DNA from: Micrasema longulum
Lineage: Eukaryota > Arthropoda > Insecta > Trichoptera > Brachycentridae
Assembly (NCBI GenBank): GCA_022494885.1
Contig: JAGVSM010003568.1
Coordinates: forward strand, 83,137 to 147,136
Direction of reading: 5' to 3'
Length of the DNA: 64,000 nucleotides
Position numbers and translations under genes: made by a program. Below, in pieces: positions 20,935 to 32,838 of the stretch (position 1 is its first letter; each line of letters starts with the position of its first letter). The notes below the pieces were generated by a model. That model was not told where the DNA came from, did no database searches, and was given only the letters and a program-made list of their open reading frames with translations.

Positions 20935-21700
20935 ATTATTACATGATACTATGTATATCTTATTATTTTATATACCTTTTATAAACTATTAACGAGAAAA
21001 TATGGATGGATCTAGAAGCTCTTAATTTAGACATAAAATGAACGAGTTCTAAGTTTCCAGCTCATTGATTGGCTAAGAATCCAGTGTTTAATTAAATTTA
21101 ATCGTGTGAATTAATTTAATGCAAATGATTCGTGACAACTTATACAGTTGTCATCTTTATTGTGATAAATTATTAAATGTCTCGATTAAATAAGAATTTT
21201 TATTCCGAGAGGGTGGTCTTCGTATTAAATTCGTTCGTTCAATTTAAAAACACGTAAAAAATAAAATGGTTGTGACATTTATAAGCGTTTCAGATTTTCA
21301 AAATGCAAGTATGTATAATAGGTTCCATGCAAATATGAATTTATTTAAATGCGTTTATTTTTTCTTTAATTATTGTTAAGATGAGAGCTGAAGCTATTTT
21401 TTCAACTTTATACATGTTATTGTGTTTTTAATAACTGTGTTTCTGTACTGAAATTAAAATGAAATTAAACATGATTTACAAAAAATCTCCATATCAAAAC
21501 GGGTTAGCCATGTAATACAGACTGACCTAATGTGGGACATTTCATATTCATGTTGCAATAGTCTTATATTTTACAGATTATCTGAAAAAAATATACACAT
21601 TCATGTACGCATAATGCATTTTGAAATGTATTTGGTAAGTATTTGCGTACTAAGTGATTACAACAAATCATTCGGTGATATACATATGTATATACATTGT
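20935..21700. other. AT-rich DNA, nothing assigned
   Basis: No repeat or coding match noticed. Short frames near 21530-21730 look random. Confidence 0.4.
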
Positions 21701-21711
21701 ACACTCCCACA

Positions 21712-22090
21712 CTACCAGAAGTCAAACTAGAGGATCGGTCATGGGTTCTACTACAAACTCCGAATTCGCCAAAGACGTTTTAGGTTTCTGGGCCCCAAAA
21801 TATTCAATGTGTTACCCAAACATTGTAAAACCATGACCCGGATTCAATTTAATACATTTTTAAAAAAATGGTTACTGGGTTTAGGTCGAGAAAAATCGGA
21901 AAATTTACTCAAAAACATTCTTACATAATAAAGGGTAAAAATTGATATTTTTTAACTGTATAGTTAATTAACTAGTAGGTAGTAATATTATTGTTTATTT
22001 TGCATAAAAAGGTCTCCATTAATACAGGCTGTACCTAACTGTGTATATAGTAGATAAAGTAATTATTATAAATTGTTATTTTTGTTAGTA
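21712..22090 (+). mobile_element. LINE ORF C-terminus and UTR, family iota
   Basis: The frame FLGPKIFNVLPKHCKTM, then FNTFLKKWLLGLGREKSEN and LLKNILT with a stop at about 21928, is the typical N-x-LP---K-------F---LK-WLL tail of jockey- or CR1-type ORFs. One frameshift lies near 21793, since upstream residues TRGSVMGSTTNSEFAKD sit in another frame. A UTR of about 160 bases follows. Confidence 0.7.
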
Positions 22091-24600
22091 AACCATGATT
22101 ACTATTATTATTCTTATTTACTTTTAATTCGTAATTTTACGTTCCAAGTTCCAACTGCTTCATTCAGATTTTCGTTATTTCTATCTTCTGCAAGGCAAGC
22201 CTGCAGCGAAAAAAAATTACAGGTTATCAATAATATGTACTTATCTTAACGTTTTTTTGTTTGTACTCCCCTCTTATTTTTTTAAACGAAAAAAACGTGG
22301 CTGCTTAGAATTCTCTGCTTATTTTTAAGAAAGCAAAAAAACTTAATTAAAATTTATTATTCTGATAAAATCTAAAATAGATAAATATTTTCATATGGAC
22401 AAATTTAATTCCTTAAAAAAGTGCATGTAGCCGCAATTGTTGTTTATGGAGCGCAGTGATATTTTTAAAAATAAATTCACTCCTGAGACTCTCAGTTAAA
22501 AAATAATTAAGCGTGTTAAAACTATTTCAGTTAATTCATAAATATTCAAATACGAAAGAAAACATTTAAAAATTCTTAATAATATGCTCGTTAAAATAAA
22601 AATTAGTTTTTAAATAAAAAAAAATTAATGTAATCATTAACGTACTGTATCCTAAGTGGTAGATTATTTTTACTTTTAATAAGCGCTTTTGCTCCACGTG
22701 CGTTGTCTGACACTAGGATCTAAACACTAAAATACATCAAAATATTAATAGATAACACAATATTTTGAATTATTCACAAACTTTTCTCATTTACTTCTCA
22801 ATCGCGTGTCTAAGCTCTGGTTATGAGTTTTGTATAATTTATCTTGACAGTTCATGGTACTCATACAATTTCATTTTATCAATGTGGATTTCTCCATAAC
22901 AATAAGTTCTTTCTCAATTGATCAATAAAATAATGTTTCCTGCCTAGCATCGTACCTACAAAATGAGTTTTTTAAAATATTGTTAAAAATAAAATCATTC
23001 TTAATTTAATTCACTAGACTCGTAGAAGTATCAAAAGGAGAGAGACATGGGTACGTTCGAATTTTGTTTATCCTTGACTTTAGAACTAGTTTTAAAACTG
23101 CTTTTCTAACGTAAATAACTTTTTTAGTTATTTAGTCATTAAACTTTTGTATTTTAATAACTTTAAAAAACTTAAAAAAACAAGCTCATACGTAAATCGA
23201 AGGGGTTTTTATTCGTTTGAACACTAAAATAATTATTTTGATAACAATATTTTAAGAATCTATGTCCTAATGTTTGTAGATAAATAATATCAAATTTTAC
23301 TGCCGGGGGGAGTTTCACCAAAAACTTTTTTTTGGTATTTTCGATTTGAAAAATTGTAAATAAAAACATAAGAACTGATCTAAGTAGATCGCTAATGATT
23401 TTTGGATTGTATATCAAATGAGAACATTGAAAAAAATCAGCATATTCACTAAATATTTTATCAGTATAATTTATTTTTTTTACCAAATATCACAATTTTA
23501 CCCAATTAAGTTTACGATTTCAATAATAATAATATGAATATAATAGGTGTTAATTTTTAAAAGCCGGTGAAACAAAAAAAAAGACGAAAACAAAAACAAA
23601 AAGATGAATTTAATTAGCTCGGTTATTATATCCCAATTTTTACGATAAGGGGTTCTGGTAGCGGGTTTTATACAAGGATTATACTACAAAGGTACTGATA
23701 TGTACATTAGGTATAATATAATATGTACCTTTGTATGTTTTGTGCGTTGAATACTTACCCAACCAACCAACCCTGACGACGTGAGGTGGAAACTTTTGAT
23801 AATAATTATAAAGCACACGCTACGAAATGTAATTTCCCAAAACCATGCAAGTTAAAGTAATTTCTCAGCCAACAAAGTTTTAATCAAAGCTAAACAAAGT
23901 GAAATTAGTCGTAGCATTCGTATAAGTAAATAAACAGATTGTAAGGAGGGTATTGACTATGTTTAGTGTGTACAAACACACATATTTACTTCCATCGGAA
24001 CACCAATAGCTGACATCACTCGGTCTGATATTGGCTTACAAATATTTATTCTAGGACTCCATACACTCGACAGACATCATTCTGACAGACAGATCAAACA
24101 AAAGTCAAAATGAAGCTCACCTAAGTACGTATTGTATTAACATGAGCTAATTTTGAACGTTGTGTTTTCGTATTCAAAGAAATTTAATAACAATTAAAGA
24201 GTAATTTTATTCAAATATTTAATTTGCTGCGATAATATTTTTTGTTTTCATACGGTTAACATTATTTTATGTTTAATGTACATACATATAATTTATCAAA
24301 AATGATTGTGAAAACCTACTCATTAGATATATCAACCCACCATTGTATCTTTATCTCGCGCGTGCATTGGGTTACTTACTTTGGTTAGGCACATAAAGAT
24401 ATGGGTACATTTCCTGAATTACAAAATATTATTTCTAATTTGGATTCTTTAAACCAAATTTACTGTTCTTTTCTAATAGAGCAATGAAAATATCGTTGAC
24501 TAGACGAATAACTACATGCTGTATTGTAGGTAATTTGTTCGGAGTAGTTTTGCAACATTCAGAGCTTGTATGGTATATATACATACCCACCTTTATTAAA
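22091..24600. other. AT-rich DNA, nothing assigned
   Basis: No recognised element. A small inverted repeat (ACAAAGGTAC / GTACCTTTGT, 23687-23733) and a 104-codon minus-strand frame at 23172-23486 without a known domain are the only items seen. Confidence 0.4.
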
Positions 24601-24606
24601 GAATCG

Positions 24607-24866
24607 TTGGCCTCGTGATGAAATGGTGAGCGCGCTTGCCGACCATGCAATTGATCTCGGATTCGATTCCCGGCATGGTTGACGTGAAATATTTATTTTA
24701 TAGGGTGTTTTTACACTAGAATATTTCATAGTCCCTGGACTGGTACCTGAAACTTAAGACTGATCATCTTCCCTTTGTGTAACAAAAATTATCAAAATAC
24801 GCTGCGATTAATGTACTAATGTAGTGTCCTAATCACCATTAGGTGCGGAAAAAAAATGGTGATGAT
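24607..24866 (+). mobile_element. SINE-A, full length reference copy
   Basis: GGCCTCGTGATGAAATGGTG (A-box side), GCGCGCTTGCCGACCATGCA, GGATTCGATTCCCGGCATGG (B box), GTGAAATATTTATTT, ACACTAGAATATTTCATAGT, GGACTGGTACCTGAAACTTA, AATACGCTGCGATTAATGTA and a GTGATGATA end. The Pol III-type internal promoter plus an unrelated body and a short GAT tail define a tRNA-derived SINE of about 260 bases. Its LINE partner is unknown. Confidence 0.9.
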
Positions 24867-25435
24867 ACGAAAGAAAATATTGATTTTCTTACTGTACTAT
24901 GTTATTATTTTTTAAGTTTTTTTTTTAATTAACTTGAATTTATTGCGTTTTATTTCTTTTGTTGTTGCTTCTCCTTCTGCTGTTTTTTTTTAATTCCTTA
25001 AAAAATGTAAAAAATTTATTTTTTGAAAATGTTTTTTTGCGTTTGAAAATGTTTTTAATTCTTATTTATTTGAATTCTTAATTTTTAATTACTTTTGAAA
25101 GTTTTTTCATTTCTAATATTATATTCACTTATGTAAATACTGACTTGATACTTTAAACTTAATTTTTTACTTTGGTTTTAATATTGATATAATTTTAAAA
25201 CTATTTCCAGTCGTGTTTTTTCCCTTTTAATATTATTGTACTCAAAAAATCAAAAATATTTCATTGATAACTTTACCATTAAATATAATATGAAAACTTC
25301 ACTAGTCTATAAGAATTAAGTCCAATTTTATAAAATATAAAACTATGTACAATATGTTTCCCAAATAAAAGAAAGTAAAAAAAAAAGATTAAATATTTGG
25401 CATAAAACGCCACATTACTGTATCTCAATAATTTT
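24867..25435. other. AT-rich low-complexity DNA
   Basis: Dense T and A runs with repeated GAAAATGTTTTT words at 25020-25060. No element was assigned. Confidence 0.5.
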
Positions 25436-25895
25436 ATTATTATTATTTATTTATCTTAGCACTTTATATTCATATACAATATATATACATATAAAGGTGG
25501 GCATATTGCTTTAAGGCAATTTTTTCCTACCTACGCAACCCGTTAAGTTTGAGAAAATTACAAGTACAAATATTCAAAGGTATTATTGTGAATCTTATAA
25601 TTTTAAACAAAATTAAAAACAAAAATCAACTTAAGAGGAGAAGACATGGGAAGGAAAGAAGAAGGAGAATGGAACAACCCAAATATTTAGATAGTGATAT
25701 TTCAATATTGATTTAAATGTACATAAAGAGGGGCGTCTCTAACATTAGTGGGTAGATTATTCCATAATCGAGCAGCTACTATTGTGAAAGAGGAGGCAAG
25801 AAAATTAGAACGGTGAAAGGGATTTATCAATGTAATGGACATGTGTCTGGCGTTAATATAATGCCTAATTTTTCTTAAGGATGATTGAAGCAATT
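25436..25895 (-). mobile_element. LINE ORF C-terminus and UTR, family kappa
   Basis: Minus-strand frame 25893-25702: SLRKIRHYINARHMSITLIN, PFHRSNFLASSFTIVAARLW, NNLPTNVRDAP, then a frameshift into a sequence ending in a stop. The ARLWN-LP pattern is the standard C-terminus of CR1/jockey-like ORFs. A UTR of about 250 bases ends in an AATAAATAATAATAATA tail (25436-25460). Confidence 0.8.
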
Positions 25896-27040
25896 TATTT
25901 AAACGAAATTACAAAAAGTAGCGTTAGGAAATGTTTTTGAAGTTTTAAAACTAAGCTCTAACATTAAGAAGTAGGCACAAAATCAGATAAACTTATAGCT
26001 TGTTACTTTTTTAGTCAGAAGAGATAACAAAAGACGCACGATATGTGCGTAAAACCTTAGGTACCTACTAAAACATTATGTAAAAATTTCAAAAGGTCTT
26101 GTCTTCTTAACGACAGGAATATTTTTTCATTTACTTTATATTCGAATTAAGGTCACAAAATCCTTACAGAGAAGGACAATTTGAAAATATGGCCAGAATA
26201 AAATCCTGCGGCTTTAGTGCTTAAGTAACTAGAAGTAATGATAAAATGGTTTCCTCCAAACGAAAGCGGAGAAAGAACACCGCTTTCCAGATTGCTTCGT
26301 TCTACAAAACGTCGCAAACTTGTTTTTATAATCCCCGGGGGTCTTATGTCGGAGCTTAAATGATCCAGAAATACCGAGGATCCCTTAAATTCCCCGAATT
26401 TTCCTACCGAAACCCGTGAAACCGAGGCCTCGAGAAAATGTCCTAGTCCTTCTTCGTTTAAATAAATGGATAAAGGTATTTCGTCCTTTGTGAAGGCAAA
26501 AAGCATTACCTTTCCAAGGGTTAATATAAAATGTCGCATTTTGCAATAGTTTAATAAGATGAGCGACCTTTCCTTTAGATTCTAGTCTCGTAAACGGAAA
26601 CTCATGAATATTTTCAGATATCATAGCTGCCTAAATAAAATAACAAATACATTTTTTATTTCTATGCTCCTTCGTTTTAGCTTTTTCTACTATTTATTCA
26701 TCCCCTTTAACCTATTTTTATTTTAAACGATAATTTCATCGATAAAATAGAACGAAATATATTTTATTCATTTATTATTCAATGGGGTTCTTTGTTTCAT
26801 TCAGAAGTTACCAATTAATTTTATCTTAGCTGAAAAATAAAAATCGAATTGCGGGTGAGTTGAGATTGTACGGAGAAAATATGATAAAAATAACAATATA
26901 TGGGGATTTAGACATAGAAAAATTATTCAATAAATAAACAAAATGAATGTTTGACTATGTATTTACAACAATAAATAATTACTATATTAATATGTTCCTA
27001 TATGTGCTTAGGCTTACTTAATTTTTACATTTTTATGAAC
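25896..27040. other. Unassigned region with a GC-richer patch at 26150-26640
   Basis: Two overlapping minus-strand frames (26153-26539, 128 codons; 26385-26624, 79 codons) lie in a GC-richer patch. Neither has a recognised domain and they are in different phases. A decayed gene or transposon piece is possible. Confidence 0.25.
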
Positions 27041-27150
27041 CGGGTTGTGGTCCCGTGGTAGTATTGTGGACTCGCGTATCTAATGTACAAGCTTCAAATT
27101 CCACTCTGCCACAACTCGATGCTTATTTTTCCAGAACGTTATTTACAAGT
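27041..27150 (+). mobile_element. SINE-B copy
   Basis: CGGGTTGTGGTCCCGTGGTA, GTATTGTGGACTCGCGTATC, CTTCAAATTCCACTCTGCCA, CAACTCGATGCTTATTTTT and TTATTTACAAG follow the SINE-B order. The B box is mutated (GCTTCAAATTCC). Confidence 0.75.
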
Positions 27151-27265
27151 AAATTTTAGTAATAAACAAATTAGTGAACCAAAAATTAAGGTACAATGAA
27201 GCTCCTTGAGTACAATGTACAATTCATATTAAGCTGAAAATTTTCGTAAATACCTTAATATCATT

Positions 27266-27524
27266 GTCATCATCATTCATGTTCGTACCCAATAGTGCAC
27301 TGCGCTGCATTGGTTCACCAATTGTATCGTATCTCAATCATTTATTATTACATGAAGGTAAGATGACCAGTCTTACGTTTCATTTACCAGTCCAGGGACT
27401 ATCAAATACTCTGGTGTGAAAACACCCTTTTTTAATAAATATTTCATATCAACCATGTCGGGAATCTAATACGAGACCTCTTCCATGGTACGCAAATACG
27501 CTAACCGTTACACCACAAGGCCGA
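27266..27524 (-). mobile_element. SINE-A, near full length
   Basis: Minus strand: GGCCTTGTGGTGTAACGGTT, GCGTATTTGCGTACCATGG, TCCCGACATGGTTGATATGA, TTTTCACACCAGAGTATTTG, GTCCAGGGACTGGT-type centre, ATACGATACAATTGG and a GATGATGACAATGA tail. The layout is the same as at 24607-24866. Confidence 0.85.
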
Positions 27525-27547
27525 CTATAAATGTTTTATTTTTTAAT

Positions 27548-27905
27548 TAAAAAAAATATTTATTAACCCTTACGGATTATTACATTCCTTTTACTAATAG
27601 TTAATCTTCTTTGTTGTTGATAACAATATTCTTTACATCTTTTGAAAAGTTTGTCTGAGTCTTTTGTTTAGTTTTGTCTTGTAGTTTATTGTATAATTTC
27701 AGCTCCTGGTTTATTAGTCTCGACTGTCCTTGTCTCGTTTTAGAAGGTTGTATATGATATTTTTCTGATATTCTCGTATTGTGTCCACGTTTACAACAAT
27801 TTTTTTCAAGTTTAAGCTCGTCGTCTACAATTACATCAGTGGCTAATTTATGGATAAATTTAAATGATTCTAGGTGAAAGAGTTTAGTTATATCAAATTG
27901 CATAG
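27548..27905 (-). mobile_element. LINE ORF C-terminus, family lambda
   Basis: Minus-strand frame 27903-27601 (100 codons): FDITKLFHLESFKFIHKLA, CKRGHNTRISEKYHIQPSKT, RQGQSRLINQELKLYNKLQD. It is homologous to 61483-61765 (FDINYLTKIETLKIVHKI, YNTRQQKHYHIEKAKTNTGQ, GLKHYND). This matches the LINE tail pattern HNTR-------TR-GQ-S---GLKLYN-LP--IK-----F. The UTR ends near 27548 in an A-rich tail. Confidence 0.75.
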
Positions 27906-28153
27906 TAAACTAAAAAAAGTTATCTAGTTGCTGTTAGATAGGGAAGGTCATATACTAACATTAATTTTTTTTTTTGTTGTCGTTGTGGTCTGTTTATGTT
28001 ATTTTGATATCCTATTCCCCATAGTAGTTGCATATAGCATATTTTAGTTTATACATAGATAACGTAATAATATAGATAACGCAACGCAACGCAAATAATA
28101 ATATTCATGTTAGACAATCAAAACCGTTTTAACAGTAATAACCGGAAACATTT

Positions 28154-28200
28154 TAAAATGGATGGCTGGGGGGGGGGGGGGGGTGCGGCATCCATTTTTA
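28154..28200. other. Hairpin enclosing a run of 16 G
   Basis: A run of 16 consecutive G (28168-28183) sits between inverted words AAAATGGATG (28155-28164) and CATCCATTTT (28189-28198). It is by far the longest G run in an AT-rich window. It lies directly upstream of the LINE remnant at 28205. Confidence 0.85.
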
Positions 28201-28204
28201 AGCC

Positions 28205-28821
28205 GCTCAAAATTTCACAGAAATTATTATTGAGTTGAGAAATTATGTTCCGGCGCCCTCCAACATACCCGTCAGAACAGCTGTTCCAATACATAAAGGT
28301 GCTGGATATGAGACAACTGAACCTAAAAGAAGCACTTATACACTTTTTGTCAAACAATAAGGAGAGGTATCAGCAAAATTTCCGTACGAGGTTTTCCCAG
28401 AGCATGAATTATGTCATACCCAAAACCCGTACGACTTTTGATCAGAGACATTTCTCATTTATCGCACCGAGAGTGCTCAATATTTTGGAAGAACGTATTA
28501 AGCTCTCAAGGACAAAAAATATTTTTGAGAAAGGGGTTAAGGACTGTATTTTCCTGATTAGGAGGGATATGAGTAGGAAACTCCTTGATGATTTTCCGAA
28601 TGCATGAGTTCACTGTTTACCATGTTGATGTGCATATATGTTTTTTTTATATATTTTTTTTTTTTTTTCTAATTCTATATTTGTGGTGATATGCTCATGT
28701 GTCTGAGTCATATAATTGCTCGTCCCATCTCAACACAGGACTTTTAGTCCCATGGAGTTGGGACTTATTGTCTCAAATAATGTACAATAAACTTATGTTT
28801 GTAAATAAATAAATAAATATG
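28205..28821 (+). mobile_element. LINE 3' fragment, family gamma (best copy)
   Basis: Frame 28245-28607 encodes the last 120 residues of a non-LTR ORF. YIKVLDMRQLNLKEALIHF opens it, FSQSMNYVIPKTRTTFDQRH follows, FIAPRVLNILEERIKLSRTK is the conserved A-----N-LP-equivalent, and SRKLLDDFPNA is the end. The 3' UTR of about 210 bases contains AACACAGGACTTTTAGTCCC, a GTACAATAAACTTATG polyadenylation-type signal and a (TAAA)n tail. There is no RT palm. Related copies lie at 3113-3495 and 6238-6352. Confidence 0.85.
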
Positions 28822-29380
28822 GAAATGAAAATAGTCCCAACAATAAAAATATGTAAAGTAGTCAGCAGAGCAGTAATGATGTTGTTTTGTTTAGTAAACG
28901 AACCGGGAGATAAAACGTACAAAAGAGCAAATAGAAGCGAACATTCTTCATTTGATTTCGTAGATTGAATGAGAGGAGAAAATCGCTATCTCTATAGGTA
29001 ATGTGCTTTTACAAACAAGCTAAGAATCATGTTTGCTCGAGCTGTTTGCAAAGTACAGTTCTGACGTCAAATGAAAATGTTTACCGGTGTCATCGCACAA
29101 AGTCACCGGCTTAACGTTCCCCCATAAAAAGTGGCGCACTACTCTGAAAACTTTGATAACTTCGCTTGGCAAGGAGTGAGCTTGATAAATTCATTTATCT
29201 GTGAGCTTTCACGTTGTATTTTGTAAGAGAATACGTCAACAGATTCGAAGGATAAGAAAAAGAGGGATCGAAGACTTCCGAAGATTCAATATGATAATCA
29301 AATTTATTTTTTTTATTTTAAAAACAAAAATTAGCGTTCTTAAAATCTACCCAAATATGTCAATTTCGGTGGCCATTTTT

Positions 29381-29492
29381 AACGAGTTGTAAATAACTCA
29401 CTATTAGAAAATGGAAATCAAGTTGGGATAGAGTGGGGTTCGAACCTCGGACCTTTGATCTGTGAGTCCCCAACACTAGCCACGGGATCACT
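29381..29492 (-). mobile_element. SINE-B copy
   Basis: Minus strand: ATCCCGTGGCTAGTGTTGG, GGACTCACAGATCAAAGG, GTTCGAACCCCACTCTATCC, CAACTTGATTTCCATTTTCT, GAGTTATTTACAACTCGTT. Box A and box B are both readable. The segment between them matches the copy at 20133. Confidence 0.8.
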
Positions 29493-32010
29493 ACCTTTTT
29501 TTTGCATTATCCTATCATAGCATTATTTTTTAAATACATGTTATTTAAATGTAATTCTCAATACCTCCTTTTTACGTTGTATTTTAATATGTACTTTTTC
29601 ATACTCATAATCGCTTATAACATAGAAAATAAGTTTGTAATAACTATTGTTATCTGTTATCAGCATGTCCCTAAATAAGTTTTTTACAAAAACTGTTGAA
29701 TAATATTATATGAAATTAGGTATAAAATGTTTTCGATTTAACTATATATTTTTAAAATATCCCAGAAGAATGAAAATACTAAAAAAGTGAACATCTAGTT
29801 AAAATCACAAATTAGGTGTTTTTTATCGGTAGATTTCTTAACCCTCTTAGACCTGAATTAATTCCTGTTAGTATATAAGCCATTTTTATTATGTGTGTAC
29901 TAAAAAAAATATTTGCTTTTTTTTTTGTATTTTCAATATTTTTTTATCTTTTATACTTTAAAACGTTATTTATTTGAAATGTGTTATTTTCTTATAATTT
30001 ATGTTATTTTATTGAAATGAATGTTTTTTTTTTAAACTTGCTTTACATATCATTTATAAGGACGACAGGATTTTGCTCCAAAACAAACAAACCAGCCAGA
30101 AGCCAGCTGTCAAAAGTAAAAACCAATTTTTCAATGTAATGCTGATTAACGACGTATATAAAAAAATTACATACTGAAGAGTTCCGTTAATGAAAAAAAA
30201 AACCTCGCCGCTTTTGATTTTCGGCAGGTACACGAGTAAAAAAATCTTTAAATTCGTATTTGTTCGTGTAATGAACCCTCGGGATGAAAGGGTTAACATG
30301 CATTTACCATTATTTGTTTTGTTTATATTACTGCTTATTCAGTGGCGTAAACATAGTTTAAAAAATGAGGAAACGAATACAAACGTATTTTTACAATCAA
30401 TATAAATCTTCCAAATAATTGTACAAAAACTTTTGTTGTATCTTCTGTCAAATATATATTTTTTATTAACGTCTCTCCTTTATTTATCAACCTATACAAA
30501 TAGAAGAAAATTTAACTGTCAGTTTTTTAAGTTACGAAAAACTCAATATCAGCCTGATTCATATTAAAAAATATATTAATGTCCTACGGGAAAAACCGTA
30601 ATATTTTCAGTCCTATCAAAAAGTTGTTAAAACCTTCAAATCACTATCTTCTGTATAATTTCCACATTAATTTATCTTAATCGCCAAACCGTCTTCGAAC
30701 GAGGCCAACCTATTTTTAATTACAATGTACTTTTGTCAAAAAAAAATGGCTGAATTGTTTGTTCAATATTTAGAATACATCAGCAGGTAGCCACTTTATA
30801 TAATTAATGCTATCTTGAATTATTACACATTTATGATAACAAACTTTTTAAAAACATGTATGTAGTTGCGTGGGCAGCTTTGTATCTACATAAAGCGAGT
30901 CTCGACGACTTTATTACTCTATAGAATTTAAAATTAAGATATAATTCATAGACAAAAACATATAAACAAAGGTCTCACGTTTCCTCAAAACGATTACACG
31001 TAGGTATGTGTACAAGGCACCACCCCCGTTGGTTGTTTAATGATACGTGCATTTAAAAAAGAGAGTGTTATATCTAGTTTTGCAATAATTATTCACCTAC
31101 TTACAAAATTTCCGCATTACAAAGATGTCTGTAAACAATTAATTAAATACACATAGGCATGTATTCCGCAACTCGTTACATCGAACCAGTTCAAAATTAT
31201 TTAGAAATTAAAACTTAAAGAGATAAAATATTTCTACACAACTTGTTTATATTATTTTCTGTTATGTGTAAAAAAAACGATCAAATTAATACCCGGTCAC
31301 TAAAAATTAAAGTGTTTTTAAAAAGTTGAATTACTTTAATTACATACCTACATATGTATATAAGGTAAGCCACAAAAAAATCATAAATTTGTACCCACAT
31401 AGTAATATTTAAATATATATATATAAGTAATATATACATTGCTATTTCTTCAGTGGTTCTGTGTGATACAACAACATTATATATCTCATATATTAAATCA
31501 ACTCAAATGACTATTATTATTAAATTCACGATATATTGTGTGTAGCTATATTCCTTATTATTTTAATACAAAACTTAAACAAAAGTTCATAAAAAGTCTC
31601 ACAAGGAATTCAGTACATTTATATTTCCATTACGATTAAAATGTTAACTAACCGATTTATTCTAGAAACATATAAATGAATTATGCCAAAAACGGCCACA
31701 TCGAGCGCCACATGTCCTGCAATATGACTGCACGAAAGTAATGGTGGCCATATTATGCCAACTGTATCATCTCAAAGACAAACACTCCTTAGGAAACAAT
31801 TTTCGAAATACTGTTTCCCAAATCGAGAATCTTCAAATATTTTGTATTATCTGTGAGTTTACTTTAGAAGAAAATAACCGCATCTAGGTTTAAGATCCTT
31901 AAAATATAGCATGCTTATTTGTATGAATAAAGCAAGAATAATCGACAAGTTATAGTTTTTTCATGTATGCATTTTTTTCACATTATAAAAATTAATTAAA
32001 AATAAAAATA
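29493..32010. other. AT-rich gene-free stretch
   Basis: Long A/T runs and frames of 60-80 codons on either strand with no known domain. A dinucleotide run lies at 31411-31422 (ATATATATATAT). Nothing else was assigned. Confidence 0.5.
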
Positions 32011-32076
32011 ATGCAACCTCACTGGGCTGTGTAATGTCACCGTGCTGAGGACACCAATTTAACAATATGCTTTTTT

Positions 32077-32838
32077 TCCTGGTTTGACATCCCTAAAGGA
32101 GTCAAACAGGGATGTGTAATGTCACCGTGGTTATTCAACATATACATGGATAAATGTATGAGAGAATTGAAAAGTATGGATGTGGGAGCGAAAATGAGTA
32201 ATCTTACTGTCAGTTGCCTTCTGTACGCCGATGACGCAGTCCTACTAGCTGACAGCGAAGAGGAACTGCAATCCTTGGTTACAAAGGTTTACGAAGTGTG
32301 TAAGGAGAGTGATTTGCTAATGAATGTGCAAAAGTCGAACGTCATGGTCTTTGAAAGAAATGTAACCATGACTGAATGTAAGATTGTATTAAATGGAGAT
32401 AGTTTGAAACAGGTCGAAGAATTTGTATATCTGGGTAGTATGTTTACTAGAGATGGAAATATGGACAAGGATATTGAAAGGAGGGTTAGTGCCGGTAACA
32501 GAGTTAATGGTGTCTTAAAGTCTGTCGTAGCAAATAAGTGTCTATCGCAAGAGGCTAAATTAGCAGTTCATAATGGAGTTCTGGTACCAACCCTAATGTA
32601 TGGAAGCGAAGTATGGAGTTGGAAAAAAAGGGACGAAAGTAGACTGAATGCTGTTGAAATGCGATCCCTCAGGCGAATGTGCGGAAAAACAATGTATGAT
32701 AGGTGCCCCAATGTCGAAATTAGAGCAGAATGCAAGGCTGAGTTAAGCATTATCGACAAAATTAAGAAAGGTCTTTTGCGATGGTTCGGTCATGTGGAGC
32801 GAATGAATGATGAAAGAACGGCTAAAAAGATTTTATGA
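32077..32838 (+). pseudogene. Reverse transcriptase, C-terminal part with YADD site
   Basis: This open frame of about 253 codons encodes the second half of a LINE reverse transcriptase, which copies element RNA at nicked target DNA. Visible motifs: PKGVKQGCVMSPWLFNIYMD (RT motif 4), LLYADDAVLLADS with the catalytic aspartates (motif 5), FVYLGSMFTRDG, a thumb region with LVPTLMYGSEVWSWKK, VEMRSLRRMCGKTMYDR, and GLLRWFGHVERMNDERTAKK. An ATG at 32119 is internal, because the frame is open back to about 32077, so it is not a real start. Missing are the apurinic endonuclease and RT motifs 0-3. The stop at 32838 results from a frameshift. It is a pseudogene, although the preserved part has no internal stop. 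Confidence 0.9.

Noticed and set aside
23172..23486. 104-codon minus-strand ORF
   Set aside because: Composition (F, I, K, N, Y rich) is what random AT-rich DNA gives, and no domain is visible.
24607..24680. tRNA genes at SINE-A and SINE-B heads
   Set aside because: Box A and box B are present but the acceptor and anticodon stems are broken and the same sequence recurs with a common non-tRNA body.
26153..26624. Two overlapping minus-strand ORFs (128 and 79 codons) as a host gene
   Set aside because: They are in different phases, lack any recognisable domain and have no defensible splice sites. Kept only as an unassigned GC-richer patch.
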